In this document: one piece after another, positions 27,363-35,991 of the stretch
How the letters are laid out: each line of letters starts with the position of its first letter
How positions within the stretch are numbered: position 1 is the first letter of the stretch
Made by a program: the position numbers and the translations under genes
The notes under the pieces: model-generated
What the model was told of the DNA's origin: nothing
Databases searched by the model: none
Seen by the model: the letters and a program-made list of their open reading frames with translations, nothing else
NCBI GenBank assembly: GCA_023400055.1
Contig: JAEXFN010000055.1
Coordinates: 1-64,000, forward strand
Length of the DNA stretch: 64,000 nt
Origin: Bacillota bacterium
GTDB taxonomy: Bacteria; Bacillota; UBA4882; UBA8346
Reading direction: 5' to 3'

Positions 27363-28835
27363 TCAATCCAGCCGGTACTTCTCGGTCATCGAGTTATAAT
27401 AGTAGTCGTAGGTATTGACCTTCTTCAACCCGGCCACCGCCGTCTCGATCGGGACCAGCACGTAATTGCCTTGCCAGAGGTTGACGGTGCAAGCGGTATA
27501 GCCGGCCATGGCCGTGTCGACCATCAGCCGACCGGTGTATTTACAGAGATCGATATCGAAGCCGTTGGGCGGCGTCGCCCGGATCAGGTGGCGCGGCTGC
27601 ACGTAAAAGATGTCCGGCGCGATATGCTGCTTGAAATATTCCATCAGACCCAGAAAAGCATTATCCAGCTTCTCGCGGGCGCCCTGGGTGAACTGCTCGG
27701 CCACCTTGGCCGTAGGCGGCTGGCCGGCTTTTTGGGCGTCCAGCGCCACCTTGAGAATGGGAACGGCTCCTTCGGCCACCACCAGCAAGGCATGGTTCCG
27801 TTTCTCACGGCGTTTCTTAATCCGCTCCACACACCGTTCCAGCTCGGCCAGGGTACTGCCGACGGTTTCGCCGAGCGCCTCGGGGATCAGCACATAATCC
27901 GCATCATCGCTGGCATAGGCGGTATGCAAGGCCACGAAACCGCTGCCGGCGCCGAAGAGCTGCACCACTCCCACCCGTTCCAGGGTCTCCGCTTCGCGGT
28001 GAAAATCGCGCAGCATCTGGATGGCGTTGTCGACCGTGGTCCGGAAACCGAAGGAATAGTCGGTGAAGTTGATGTCGTTGTCCATAGTCTTCGGGCCGGT
28101 GACCACCAGGCATTTATGGCCGAATTCCTTCAATTTGTCGGCCAGCTGGCCGGCGGCCCGCAGCGTTCCGTCGCCGCCGATGGCATAGAGGATGTCCAGG
28201 TCCAGCTTTTGCACATTGACGGCCATGCGGACGATGTTGTCCGGCCGGCGCTCGGCGCGCAACGCGTGCAGGTTGCTGCAGCCGAGATGGGTCCAGGCGT
28301 CGGTGACCAAGGGATTCAATTCGATGGTCCAGTCCCGGTCGGTCTGCTCCTGGTCCAGATTCAGCAGCCCGCGGTAACCGCCGATGATCCCGGTGAACTG
28401 CAGATCGGGCGGAAAACCTTTCCTGAGCGTGATCCCATGCTGGCGGCAGTATTCCGTCCCCAGCGCGAATTGGTGCTTAACGATGGAATCCACGATCACA
28501 TTCAGGCCGGGCGCGTTACCGCCGGCCGTCAGCACTCCCACCTTCAGTTCGGCCGGAGGCAGGCGCAACTCCCGGCGGGCGCCGGCCAGCAGGAACCGGG
28601 GCAATTCCCGCCAGCCGCATTCCTGGAAAATCTCCAGGATCTCGATGTCCGAAAGCACCGCGATGGTCGCGTCGTCGGTCAGAAAGGTTTTCTCGTCAAT
28701 CTCCTCCGCCGACGGATGGGGGATGCGCACCCCGGTCTCGCGCCGTTCCACTGCAAATTGGATCAGACTGTCGGTATGTTCGTTCCATAGGGTCTTGCCC
28801 CGTCTGGTCTTGAACAGCTGCTCTTTTAAGCCCAT
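27363..28835 (-). CDS. 6-phosphofructokinase (long, group-III/X type)
   Basis: A 490-residue phosphofructokinase, longer than the 320-residue bacterial PfkA. The nucleotide-loop region reads VGVLTAGGNAPGLN near residue 100, GGDGTLRAAGQ near 219 and GPKTMDNDINFT near 245. The catalytic Asp pair lies in TMDND. At the two residues that separate donors, it has Gly in GGDG and Lys in PKTMDND. Pyrophosphate enzymes normally have Asp plus Lys and classical ATP enzymes Gly plus Gly, so this is the mixed Gly/Lys type known from trypanosomes and plants, probably ATP-dependent. The ATG at 28835 has GGGGAG 6 bases upstream. Glycolysis, cytosol; monocistronic. Confidence 0.88.
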   Translation of the reverse strand: MGLKEQLFKTRRGKTLWNEHTDSLIQFAVERRETGVRIPHPSAEEIDEKTFLTDDATIAVLSDIEILEIFQECGWRELPRFLLAGARRELRLPPAELKVGVLTAGGNAPGLNVIVDSIVKHQFALGTEYCRQHGITLRKGFPPDLQFTGIIGGYRGLLNLDQEQTDRDWTIELNPLVTDAWTHLGCSNLHALRAERRPDNIVRMAVNVQKLDLDILYAIGGDGTLRAAGQLADKLKEFGHKCLVVTGPKTMDNDINFTDYSFGFRTTVDNAIQMLRDFHREAETLERVGVVQLFGAGSGFVALHTAYASDDADYVLIPEALGETVGSTLAELERCVERIKKRREKRNHALLVVAEGAVPILKVALDAQKAGQPPTAKVAEQFTQGAREKLDNAFLGLMEYFKQHIAPDIFYVQPRHLIRATPPNGFDIDLCKYTGRLMVDTAMAGYTACTVNLWQGNYVLVPIETAVAGLKKVNTYDYYYNSMTEKYRLD

Positions 28836-29046
28836 TTTCTTCTCCCCTCTGCCTGCCAAAGCTGCCCACCGCAATCAAAGATTCACCACGCCCATGGGTC
28901 ACGACCGGACGGGAAGCGGCATTTCGACATAATTTTAGGGGAAAGTTCGCCAAATCATGGATAATTCCTGCGTTTTTCGGTCCAACCGTCAAAAAAATCG
29001 CAAAAACTGGCCGGATCTCATTCCAGTCCCTCACTTATCCCCAAAG

Positions 29047-29109
29047 GATCGATCTTTTATGGATAAAGATCTAACTTTAGCGGATAAAGATCTTCCCGCG
29101 CTGAAATCA
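29047..29109 (+). repeat. 21-bp tandem array R5 (family B, GATC-rich)
   Basis: Three exact 21-bp units at 29047, 29068 and 29089, each starting GATC and two of them ending GGATAAA. In frame they read DRSFMDK, DLTLADK and DLPALKS, matching the DLxxxxx pattern of the array at 18993-19097. It lies upstream of the phosphofructokinase gene. Confidence 0.75.
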
Positions 29110-29540
29110 AAAAAAATAGAACTTGTAGTAACCTTATCTCCGGCTACCGCACCACGTTGCGTGGATACCTGCAACCTTTCGGCTACAAACACCCATTACA
29201 CGCACTACGATAACCTTTGACCGACTGACAGAGAAACTTGGGGATCTACCTGCAATCTTTCGACTGCAAATACACCCTTTCGCTTCGCCGCCAATCTGGG
29301 CTCGACCGCCACCGCTGAGTTTCCCTACCACGACAGTCTCAGCAACTGCCGTAGCAAGTTGGCCCAACGATAACGATCTGGCTCAGACCGTTATGAACCC
29401 TTGTGAAAGAACCCATAACGATCAGTTGCTCGACTGATAAAGACCCTTCAGGTCCTAAGACAGAGCCTTTATCAATCTGCGCCTCGGCTACTACAAATCC
29501 TGAGTATAGAATGACCGGAAGTCCGCGAAGTTATACAAGG
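29110..29540. other. Non-coding gap with imperfect repeats and small hairpins
   Basis: No gene is supported here. The segment ACCTGCAACCTTTCGGCTAC at 29167 returns as ACCTGCAATCTTTCGACTGC at 29248. Two short inverted repeats lie side by side at about 29389-29421 (CGTTATG/CATAACG) and 29429-29466 (TGATAAAG/CTTTATCA). Their meaning is unclear; it could be a decayed repeat region. Confidence 0.35.
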
Positions 29541-29586
29541 ATTTTTAAAAATTATTGCCGGCTCCGGCGCGGCTTGGCCGGAGCCC
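29541..29586 (-). terminator. Probable terminator of the sugar-uptake operon
   Basis: Minus strand: GGCTCCGGC, 8-base loop, GCCGGAGCC, then after 7 bases AATTTTTAAAAATC. It begins within a few bases of the Gfo/Idh stop codon. Confidence 0.55.
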
Positions 29587-29588
29587 CG

Positions 29589-30845
29589 TTATGCGCCGGC
29601 GGAGCCGCCCGGGAGGCGACAAAATTCGTCCAGCTGAATCATTCGCCCGGTCGCGCGGGACGCTTCGGCGGCGAAAGCCAGCACATGGCTGGATAAGGAG
29701 ACCTCTGCCGAGGTATCGGCGGCCCCTTTGCCTTGGTGCTCGGCCCGGATCAACTCTTCCATCAGGCCGTAGTCGCCGCCGCCATGGCGGCCCGGGCAGC
29801 GGGGGGTGGTGATGATCTCCTCCGCCCCGCCGAAATGATGGACTTCGATCCGGTTGCTTTCAAATTTGCCCCGGATCATGCCCAGGGTGCCCATGATCCT
29901 GATCTCCCTGGACAACTCCTGGGTGAGGCCGCACATGGTGAAATTGGCGATGCTCCCTCCCGCGAACTCGACATGGACCGTCTGGTGATCCACTACGTCA
30001 TTATCGCACTGGTAGACGCACCTTCCGTAAGGGCCCCGGCGCAAGGCGTCCACCCGCGCCGCGATCGACGAATCCTGGCTGATGACGCTCACCGGCCAGC
30101 CGGTATCCTGGCCCAGGTATTGCCGGACGGCGGAATAGGGACACTGGTGCTTCAACGGGCAATCCAGGCAGCGCGCGGCGGAACCTTGCGGCGCGTTGGC
30201 GGGCTTAAAATATTGCAATGAGCCGAACGAAGCCAGCCGCAACGGTTTTTTGCCGGAGAGCCATACCAACAGGTCCAGGTCATGGCAGCTTTTGGCCAGA
30301 ATCATCGGCGAGGATTCCCGGGAATTGGCCCAGTTGCCCCGGACATAGCTATGGGCGTAATGCCAATAACCCACATTTTCATCCAGATTCAGCTCCACCA
30401 CCTCCCCGATGGCGCCGGAGCCGACCAGCTCCTTGATCTTGCCGAAAAATGGCGTATAGCGCAGCACGTGGGCCACTGTCAGCTTCCCCGGCTGGCGCTG
30501 CGCCGCCCGGACCATGGCGATGCACTGCTCCAGCTCGGTGGCCATCGGTTTCTCGAGCATCACATGGTAGCCTTGGCCCAACGCCAGCAGCGTCGGCTCG
30601 TAATGCATCCGGTCCAGCGAGCAGATGAACAGCAGATCGCAGAACTTCGGCTGGGCCAATAAATCCTGCCACGAAACGAATTGCCGGTGCTCCGGCACCC
30701 CGTGCAATTCGGCGAACCGTTCCCTTCTTCCGGCGTCGGGTTCGGCGACGGCCACGAAGCGGATCTCCTCCGGATGTTCCAGAGCGTACCCGCCATAGAC
30801 ATCGTTGCCGCGATTCCCGGCACCGATTAATGCAGCTTCAAGCAT
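29589..30845 (-). CDS. Gfo/Idh/MocA family oxidoreductase
   Basis: A 418-residue NAD(P)-dependent sugar or inositol dehydrogenase. The Rossmann fold begins AALIGAGNRGNDVYG; the conserved EKP motif appears in YHVMLEKPMATELEQ near residue 98, and its Lys is the family catalytic residue. An unusual cysteine cluster, CLDCPLKHQC, lies near residue 223 in the C-terminal domain; similar inserts occur in some family members and may bind a metal. The ATG at 30845 has GGAGGAGG upstream; the frame is open for another 400 bases, but that part overlaps the permease gene and is a shadow. Last gene of the ROK-ABC operon, so it probably oxidises the imported sugar. Confidence 0.9.
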   Translation of the reverse strand: MLEAALIGAGNRGNDVYGGYALEHPEEIRFVAVAEPDAGRRERFAELHGVPEHRQFVSWQDLLAQPKFCDLLFICSLDRMHYEPTLLALGQGYHVMLEKPMATELEQCIAMVRAAQRQPGKLTVAHVLRYTPFFGKIKELVGSGAIGEVVELNLDENVGYWHYAHSYVRGNWANSRESSPMILAKSCHDLDLLVWLSGKKPLRLASFGSLQYFKPANAPQGSAARCLDCPLKHQCPYSAVRQYLGQDTGWPVSVISQDSSIAARVDALRRGPYGRCVYQCDNDVVDHQTVHVEFAGGSIANFTMCGLTQELSREIRIMGTLGMIRGKFESNRIEVHHFGGAEEIITTPRCPGRHGGGDYGLMEELIRAEHQGKGAADTSAEVSLSSHVLAFAAEASRATGRMIQLDEFCRLPGGSAGA

Positions 30846-30874
30846 TACCAGTTTCCTCCTCCAGATAGGATCGC

Positions 30875-31711
30875 TTACTCTTTGATAGCGCCGCCCATGA
30901 TCCCGGCCACAAAGAACTTTTGCACGAAACTGAACAGGATCGCTATCGGCACGGTGGCAATGATTCCCCCGGCCATCATCTGATGCCAGTAGACAATATT
31001 CATGCCCACAAAATCGGTCAGTGCCAAAGGAATGGTCTTCAAGGACTGATCGGTGATGAAGGCGAGCGGAAATAACAGGTTGTTCCAGGCCATGATGAAG
31101 GCGTAAATGCCCGCCATGAGCACGGCGGGGAGGGTGATCGGAAAAATAATCGTCCGCACCGCCATCACCCTGGAGCAGCCATCGATCATCGCCGCGTGCT
31201 CCATATCCAGCGGTATGCCTTTCAAGTATCCGTGCAGCAGCCAAATGGCCATCGGCAGGGAGAGGGCCCCGTTGGACAGGATCAGGCCCGTCAGGCTGTT
31301 GATCAGCCCGAGCGAGCTCATCATCTGCATCATGCCGATGATGATGATCAGCGGCGAAAACATCTGGGTCAGCAGCACCACGAACAGCAGCGCCCGGTGG
31401 CCTTTGAAACGGAAGCGGGTCAGCGCGTACGCCGCCGGAAAACCGAAAAAGATGCTCAACAGGCTGGTAAAGAAGGACACGATGAAGCTGTTGACAAAGG
31501 GTTTGCTAAAATGATATTCGCTGACCCAGACCTCGAAGTAGTTCTGCCACATCACCGGCTGGGAGAGCCACTGCGGCGGCCATTGAAAAGTCGCCTCGTA
31601 AGTTTTCAATGAGGTCGACAGCATCACCGCGAATGGGAACAGCATGGCCAGAATGATCAGACTCAAGAGTGCGTAGGAAATAATCAATGAACCGCGATGC
31701 TTCGCTTGCAA
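30875..31711 (-). CDS. Carbohydrate ABC transporter permease (MalG type)
   Basis: A 278-residue inner-membrane permease with six helices, of the CUT1 family. The EAA loop that contacts the ATPase reads EHAAMIDGCSRVMAVRTIIFP near residue 185. The C-terminal VQKFFVAGIMGGAIKE is typical of MalG-like subunits. It pairs with the MalF-type permease encoded 18 bp upstream. No ATP-binding subunit is encoded in the operon, so a shared MsmK/UgpC-like ATPase elsewhere is likely, as is common for CUT1 systems in Bacillota. Confidence 0.94.
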   Translation of the reverse strand: MQAKHRGSLIISYALLSLIILAMLFPFAVMLSTSLKTYEATFQWPPQWLSQPVMWQNYFEVWVSEYHFSKPFVNSFIVSFFTSLLSIFFGFPAAYALTRFRFKGHRALLFVVLLTQMFSPLIIIIGMMQMMSSLGLINSLTGLILSNGALSLPMAIWLLHGYLKGIPLDMEHAAMIDGCSRVMAVRTIIFPITLPAVLMAGIYAFIMAWNNLLFPLAFITDQSLKTIPLALTDFVGMNIVYWHQMMAGGIIATVPIAILFSFVQKFFVAGIMGGAIKE

Positions 31712-31729
31712 CGGAATCCCGCCTCCCCC

Positions 31730-32650
31730 TCAGTCGGTCTGGTTGAGTTTTTGATTATAGAACAGGCTGAAAGCCAACAGCACCAGAAAAATGATGACCG
31801 CCACCGCCGAGCCCCTGCCGATATCGAAAGAGCCGAAGGCCAGCCGGTAGGCTTGGATGATCAGCGTCTCGGTGGCCGACACCGGTCCGCCCCGGGTCAG
31901 CGGCCAAATAATCTGGAACGAATTGAAGGTCCAGATCGCCGATAGCGTGGTCGCGACCAGGACGATCGGCCGGATTACCGGCAGCTTGATAAAAAACAGT
32001 TGCTTGAAGTAACCGGCGCCGTCCATCTCCGCCGATTCCAGGATCTCCTGGGACACCATTTGCAGCCCGCCCATGAAGACAATGGCCATGAAGGGCACGC
32101 CCACCCACACGTCGACCAGGGCGGTGAATAAAAACGAATAAAAGTTGCTGCTCAGCCAGGAGATGGGCTGGCTGATGAGCTGCGATTTCAAGAGCAGCCA
32201 GTTGAGCATCCCGAACTGGCCGTCGAAAATCCAGCGCCAGGTGATCGCGCCGACCACGTTCGGGGTGACCCACGGAATGAACAGCAAGAAGATGAAGAGT
32301 TTCTTGCCGCGAGTGATCTTCACCAGCAGCAGGGCGATGCTGAAGCCGATGACCGTCTTGCCGGCCACCGACAGCAGGGTCCACCAGACCGTACGCTGAA
32401 AGGCCATTAAAAAATCGACGTTTTGCAGCAGAGCCAGAAAATTCCCCGGGCCGACGAAGTAGATCCCCTGATCCGGGCGGGTCAAAACATTATGCATCAG
32501 CGACATGTAAAGCACCCGGAGGATGGGATAAGCCACGAAAACGGCCAAGATAAGCAGGGCCCCGGCCAGATAGCATAGCGGGGAATATTCGGGAGAGAGC
32601 ATGCGCCGGAGATCATGCTTTGGAAAGCGCGCCGGATACCGATCCCTCAT
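31730..32650 (-). CDS. Carbohydrate ABC transporter permease (MalF type)
   Basis: A 306-residue six-helix permease of the CUT1 family, partner of the MalG-type protein. The EAA loop reads ESAEMDGAGYFKQLFFIKLP near residue 215, and GGPVSATETLIIQAY near 260 is a family signature. The ATG at 32650 has AAGGGGTGG upstream and gives a short basic N-terminus; a longer frame to 32710 has no ribosome binding site. It lies 75 bp after the binding-protein gene in the same operon. Confidence 0.92.
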   Translation of the reverse strand: MRDRYPARFPKHDLRRMLSPEYSPLCYLAGALLILAVFVAYPILRVLYMSLMHNVLTRPDQGIYFVGPGNFLALLQNVDFLMAFQRTVWWTLLSVAGKTVIGFSIALLLVKITRGKKLFIFLLFIPWVTPNVVGAITWRWIFDGQFGMLNWLLLKSQLISQPISWLSSNFYSFLFTALVDVWVGVPFMAIVFMGGLQMVSQEILESAEMDGAGYFKQLFFIKLPVIRPIVLVATTLSAIWTFNSFQIIWPLTRGGPVSATETLIIQAYRLAFGSFDIGRGSAVAVIIFLVLLAFSLFYNQKLNQTD

Positions 32651-32725
32651 GTTCCAATCCACCCCTTTTCGTCTCCGCGAAAATTGTAATTGCCGGTTGC
32701 GGGCCGGCAATTACCTTTGATTCCG

Positions 32726-33976
32726 TTAGTGGCGCGGTTCCAGTTGTTGCTCCTTGATGAGTTTCACCGCTTTCGCCAGGGCCGTTTTGGGGCTGACGCC
32801 CTGGAATGCTTCCTGGACCATGTTGGCGATGATATCCTGGAAAGGCTCCCAGATGGCCGGCTGCGGTTGGGAGATGCCGTTGTCGATGGCCTTGATGAAG
32901 ATCCCGAAATAGGGATCGTCTTTGAATTCGGGCATTTTGGCCTCTTCGATCAGGATCGGGGTCAAGCCGTGATCGCGATCATATTCGGCCTGAACGTCCA
33001 GCGTGGTTAAGTAATCGGTCAGCTTCCAGGCGGCGGCAGGGTTCTTGCTGTTGGCCGAGAGCACCAGCGAATCGGAGTTCAGAATGCAGTGCTGTTCGGT
33101 GCCGGCCGGCAACAACGCCATTTTGTATGGCACTTCTGTATTGTCGGGATTCAGGCCCATCATCCGGCCGGCCCACGGACCGCACTCGAACATCGCGATC
33201 TTTCCCTGCTTAAACAGGATCGGCAACTGTTCCCGGTTGTACTCCAGCGGGCTCGGCACGATCTTGGCATCCAAGTAAAAACCGGCATACAATTTTAAGG
33301 CCCGTTCTCCCTGGGGCGAATTCAAGACACACTTTCCGGAGCGGTCGAATACCTTCCCGCCGAAAGAGTACAGGACATCAAAGAATTGGTCGGTGGTGGA
33401 GACATGTTTGGCCCCGGCCACGCCGTAACCGTATACGCCGGGATGTTCCTTCTGAACCTTTTGGGCGATGGCGATCAGTTCGTTCCAGGTTTTCGGGGGC
33501 TCCTTGATCCAATCGGAACGGTAAAACAATACCTTGGAAGAGAAAGCATGGGGCACGCCGTAGATCTTGCCGCCCGATATTTCCGAGTCGATCAGCGCCT
33601 TGGGGAATTGCTGCATTTTGCCCTTGGAAAAATACTTGTTCAGCGGGAGAATGCCTTTCATATTGGCGAAGGGGACGACCCAACGGGTGCCGGTGTAGAT
33701 CACATCGGGTGCGGTTTTGGTCTGGAACATATTGACCAGTTTGTCATAGGCCTGGTCCCAGCCGACCGTGATCAGTTCCACCTTGATGTCGGGGTTCGCC
33801 TTTTCAAACTGGTCGATCTGTTTCTGGGTCGCCTGTTTCATGTTGGGCTGTTCCAGTCCGGGCTGGAGCAGCGTGATGGTAACCGGCTTGCCGGCGCCCT
33901 GGGCCACGGCCGCCGCCGTCAGGCACAGGAGCAAGAGAATGACCGTTAACCGCAGCAAATCATACTTCCTTTTCAT
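32726..33976 (-). CDS. Extracellular sugar-binding protein of an ABC importer
   Basis: A 416-residue family-1 solute-binding protein that captures a sugar outside the membrane for the two permeases. The N-terminus is a signal peptide with core LTVILLLLCLTAAAV. The only cysteine there is in LLLLCLTA, which does not fit a lipobox, and cleavage by signal peptidase I after AVA looks more likely. Family marks are VELITVGWDQAYDKLVNMFQ, PDVIYTGTRWVVPFANMKGILPL and GVPHAFSSKVLFYR. GAGGTGATC precedes the ATG. It follows the ROK regulator gene by 90 bp. Ligand unknown. Confidence 0.92.
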   Translation of the reverse strand: MKRKYDLLRLTVILLLLCLTAAAVAQGAGKPVTITLLQPGLEQPNMKQATQKQIDQFEKANPDIKVELITVGWDQAYDKLVNMFQTKTAPDVIYTGTRWVVPFANMKGILPLNKYFSKGKMQQFPKALIDSEISGGKIYGVPHAFSSKVLFYRSDWIKEPPKTWNELIAIAQKVQKEHPGVYGYGVAGAKHVSTTDQFFDVLYSFGGKVFDRSGKCVLNSPQGERALKLYAGFYLDAKIVPSPLEYNREQLPILFKQGKIAMFECGPWAGRMMGLNPDNTEVPYKMALLPAGTEQHCILNSDSLVLSANSKNPAAAWKLTDYLTTLDVQAEYDRDHGLTPILIEEAKMPEFKDDPYFGIFIKAIDNGISQPQPAIWEPFQDIIANMVQEAFQGVSPKTALAKAVKLIKEQQLEPRH

Positions 33977-34066
33977 TTGATCACCTCGTTGTTTTTTATG
34001 ATTACGCCGCTCCCGTCGCTACGGAAGGAAAACAGCATAAACCCCATGCGGAGGCCGCCTTCGCGG

Positions 34067-35275
34067 TCAGGCCGTCATCACCCGCGGCATTTCGAAATAG
34101 GCTTCGATGGCCAGCGCGGCGACTCCCTTTAAAAATGGCTGGGCGACCCGGTGGTGGCTGATGACCAGATCCCGGGCGGCGGTTTTCAGGGCCATGGTAA
34201 AAATGCTCGTCTTTAATTCCTGAAAATACTGATCGCATTGGACCATTCCGTCCCCGGCGATGACGATCAGCTCCGGGTTGAACAGATTGACCAGGTTGGT
34301 GATGCCGACCGACAGCGCGAAGACGCTTTCCCGCACCATCTGAGCGGCCAGCGGATCGCCGCTTCGCAGCGCCTGGACGACTGCGGGCACCGTCAGTGCC
34401 TCTCCCTCCAGCGCGCTGGACGCGCCCTGGCGGATTGCCGCCGCGATCCGCCGCAGCAGCGCGTCTTCGGACACATACTCGGTGAGACAGCCGTAATTCC
34501 CGCAATTGCAGCGCGGGCCGTGAAGATTCACGCTGGTATGTCCGAACTCCACCGCGCTGCCGTTATACCCTTCGAAGATCCGGTGGTCGATAATCATCCC
34601 GGCGCCGATCTTCTGGCCGACCATGATGTAGAGGAGATCGGCGACCTTCAGATCGGGCTGGAAGATTTTCTCGGCGTAAGCGGCGGCGTTCATATCATTG
34701 ACCACGAAGATGTCCTGATCGAATCGTTGTTCGAGCAGCGCCCGCAGCTCCAAATCGTTCCATTGCAATCCGGCGGAGTACAAAACTTCGCCTTTCTTGA
34801 AGTTGACAATGCCGGAAACGCCAACGCCGATGCTGGCGGGGTGGATATTCGCTGTAGCGGCCCGGGTCAGCGCCCGCTCGATGGTCTGTACCAGGAAATC
34901 CAGGGCTTCCCGGCCTTTTCGCGCTTGGAGCGGGATTTCTTCCAGCAGTTCCAGTTCTCCCTGAAGATCCGAAATGGCCCAATGCAACTTAAAATCATTC
35001 ACCACCAGCGTCAGAATATAACTGCCTTTGGGATTGAACTCCAGTAGGATCGGCCGCTTTCCGCCGCTGGAGACCCCCACGCCGATCTCCTTGGCAAGCT
35101 GGTTTTCCAGAAGCGAATTTACCGCATAGCTCACGGTGGTCGGGCTCAGCCCGGTCGCCTTGGATATCTCCGCTCGTGAAATCGGCCCTTGATTCCGCAA
35201 CATATTTAAGACCAGCAAATAGTTGGACTTTTGCACAAATTCCAGATTGGCTGAACTCCACGCTTTATCTTTCAT
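34067..35275 (-). CDS. ROK family transcriptional regulator (XylR/NagC-like)
   Basis: A repressor of about 402 residues. The N-terminal winged helix reads NMLRNQGPISRAEISKATGL with SPTTVSYAVNSLLE as recognition helix. The ROK domain has VVNDMNAAAYAEKIF, GAGMIIDHRIFEGYNGSAVEFGH, and the zinc-binding CNCGNYGCLTEYV near residue 270. The ATG at 35275 has GTGGAG 8 bases upstream; an in-frame ATG at 35314 would add 13 residues but lacks a clear binding site, so the start is uncertain. First gene of the operon with the sugar importer and Gfo/Idh dehydrogenase, and almost certainly its local regulator. The 350 bp upstream are AT-rich near 35340-35390 and must hold the promoter and operator. Confidence 0.9.
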   Translation of the reverse strand: MKDKAWSSANLEFVQKSNYLLVLNMLRNQGPISRAEISKATGLSPTTVSYAVNSLLENQLAKEIGVGVSSGGKRPILLEFNPKGSYILTLVVNDFKLHWAISDLQGELELLEEIPLQARKGREALDFLVQTIERALTRAATANIHPASIGVGVSGIVNFKKGEVLYSAGLQWNDLELRALLEQRFDQDIFVVNDMNAAAYAEKIFQPDLKVADLLYIMVGQKIGAGMIIDHRIFEGYNGSAVEFGHTSVNLHGPRCNCGNYGCLTEYVSEDALLRRIAAAIRQGASSALEGEALTVPAVVQALRSGDPLAAQMVRESVFALSVGITNLVNLFNPELIVIAGDGMVQCDQYFQELKTSIFTMALKTAARDLVISHHRVAQPFLKGVAALAIEAYFEMPRVMTA

Positions 35276-35639
35276 CGTCTGCTCCACACTTTTTGATAGA
35301 CTTTGTTTTTCCATTGGACTAACTTTCTACATTATTCAATCCAAGTTCTAAAATTCCTCTTTTAAATCGAAAAATTTTTTAGTTTCAGAGTACCAAACCG
35401 ATCTGCCGGTTGGATGAGCCCGTCGCCATCGCCGGAAAAACCAAACCTGAATTACGGACCACCGTTTAGCCATAGAATGAAATCCTTCCCTTGCGACCGG
35501 GAATAGCCGCATATACGTCATTTATAGCCGGAGCACGACGATAAATCCGCACGCTAAAAAAGCCGCTTCCGTTGACCACGAAAACGACTATCCGATATCG
35601 AAATGGAAGCTTGTCACCTTGACATGCTCACGGATGTGA

Positions 35640-35885
35640 TGCTTATTGAATGACTGGAAGAGCTCACTTATTAACAAAATGAGCTCGTTGAGTAACTGAA
35701 AGAGCTTGCTGAGTGACTGAATGAGCTTGTTGAGTGACTGAATGAGCTTGTTGAGTGACTGAGCGAGCTTGCTGAGTGACTGAATGAGCTTGCTGAGTGA
35801 CTGAGCGAGCTTGTTGAGTGACTGAGCGAGCTTGTTGAATGATTGAAAGAGCTTACTGAGTGACTGAGAGAACTCTCTGATTCGC
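35640..35885 (-). repeat. 21-bp tandem array R6 (family A, inverted)
   Basis: About eleven units in the opposite orientation to the two other family A arrays. The anchor GAGTGACTG recurs every 21 bp, for example at 35711, 35732 and 35753. The minus strand reads SLNKLAQ or SLSKLIQ heptads in one open frame (35588-35887), without a ribosome binding site. It lies between the ROK gene start and the zinc-ribbon gene end. Confidence 0.9.
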
Positions 35886-35935
35886 AAAACAACGACGTTA
35901 TTTTTGCAAGTTTTTCAGAAACCTTTAAAAATGGA

Positions 35936-35973
35936 AAAAAAATATGAAAAAAGCCCCGAAATCGGGGCTTTTA
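35936..35973 (-). terminator. Terminator of the zinc-ribbon gene
   Basis: AAAAGCCCCGA/TCGGGGCTTTT with a 2-base loop and T-runs on both strands, 20 bp after the stop codon; probably bidirectional. Confidence 0.8.
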
Positions 35974-35991
35974 TTTATTGATTTGGCAGAA

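Noticed and set aside
30846..31244. N-terminal extension of the Gfo/Idh protein
   Set aside because: The frame is open, but the sequence is a shadow of the MalG-type permease; the real start at 30845 has a strong ribosome binding site and the Rossmann motif directly after it.
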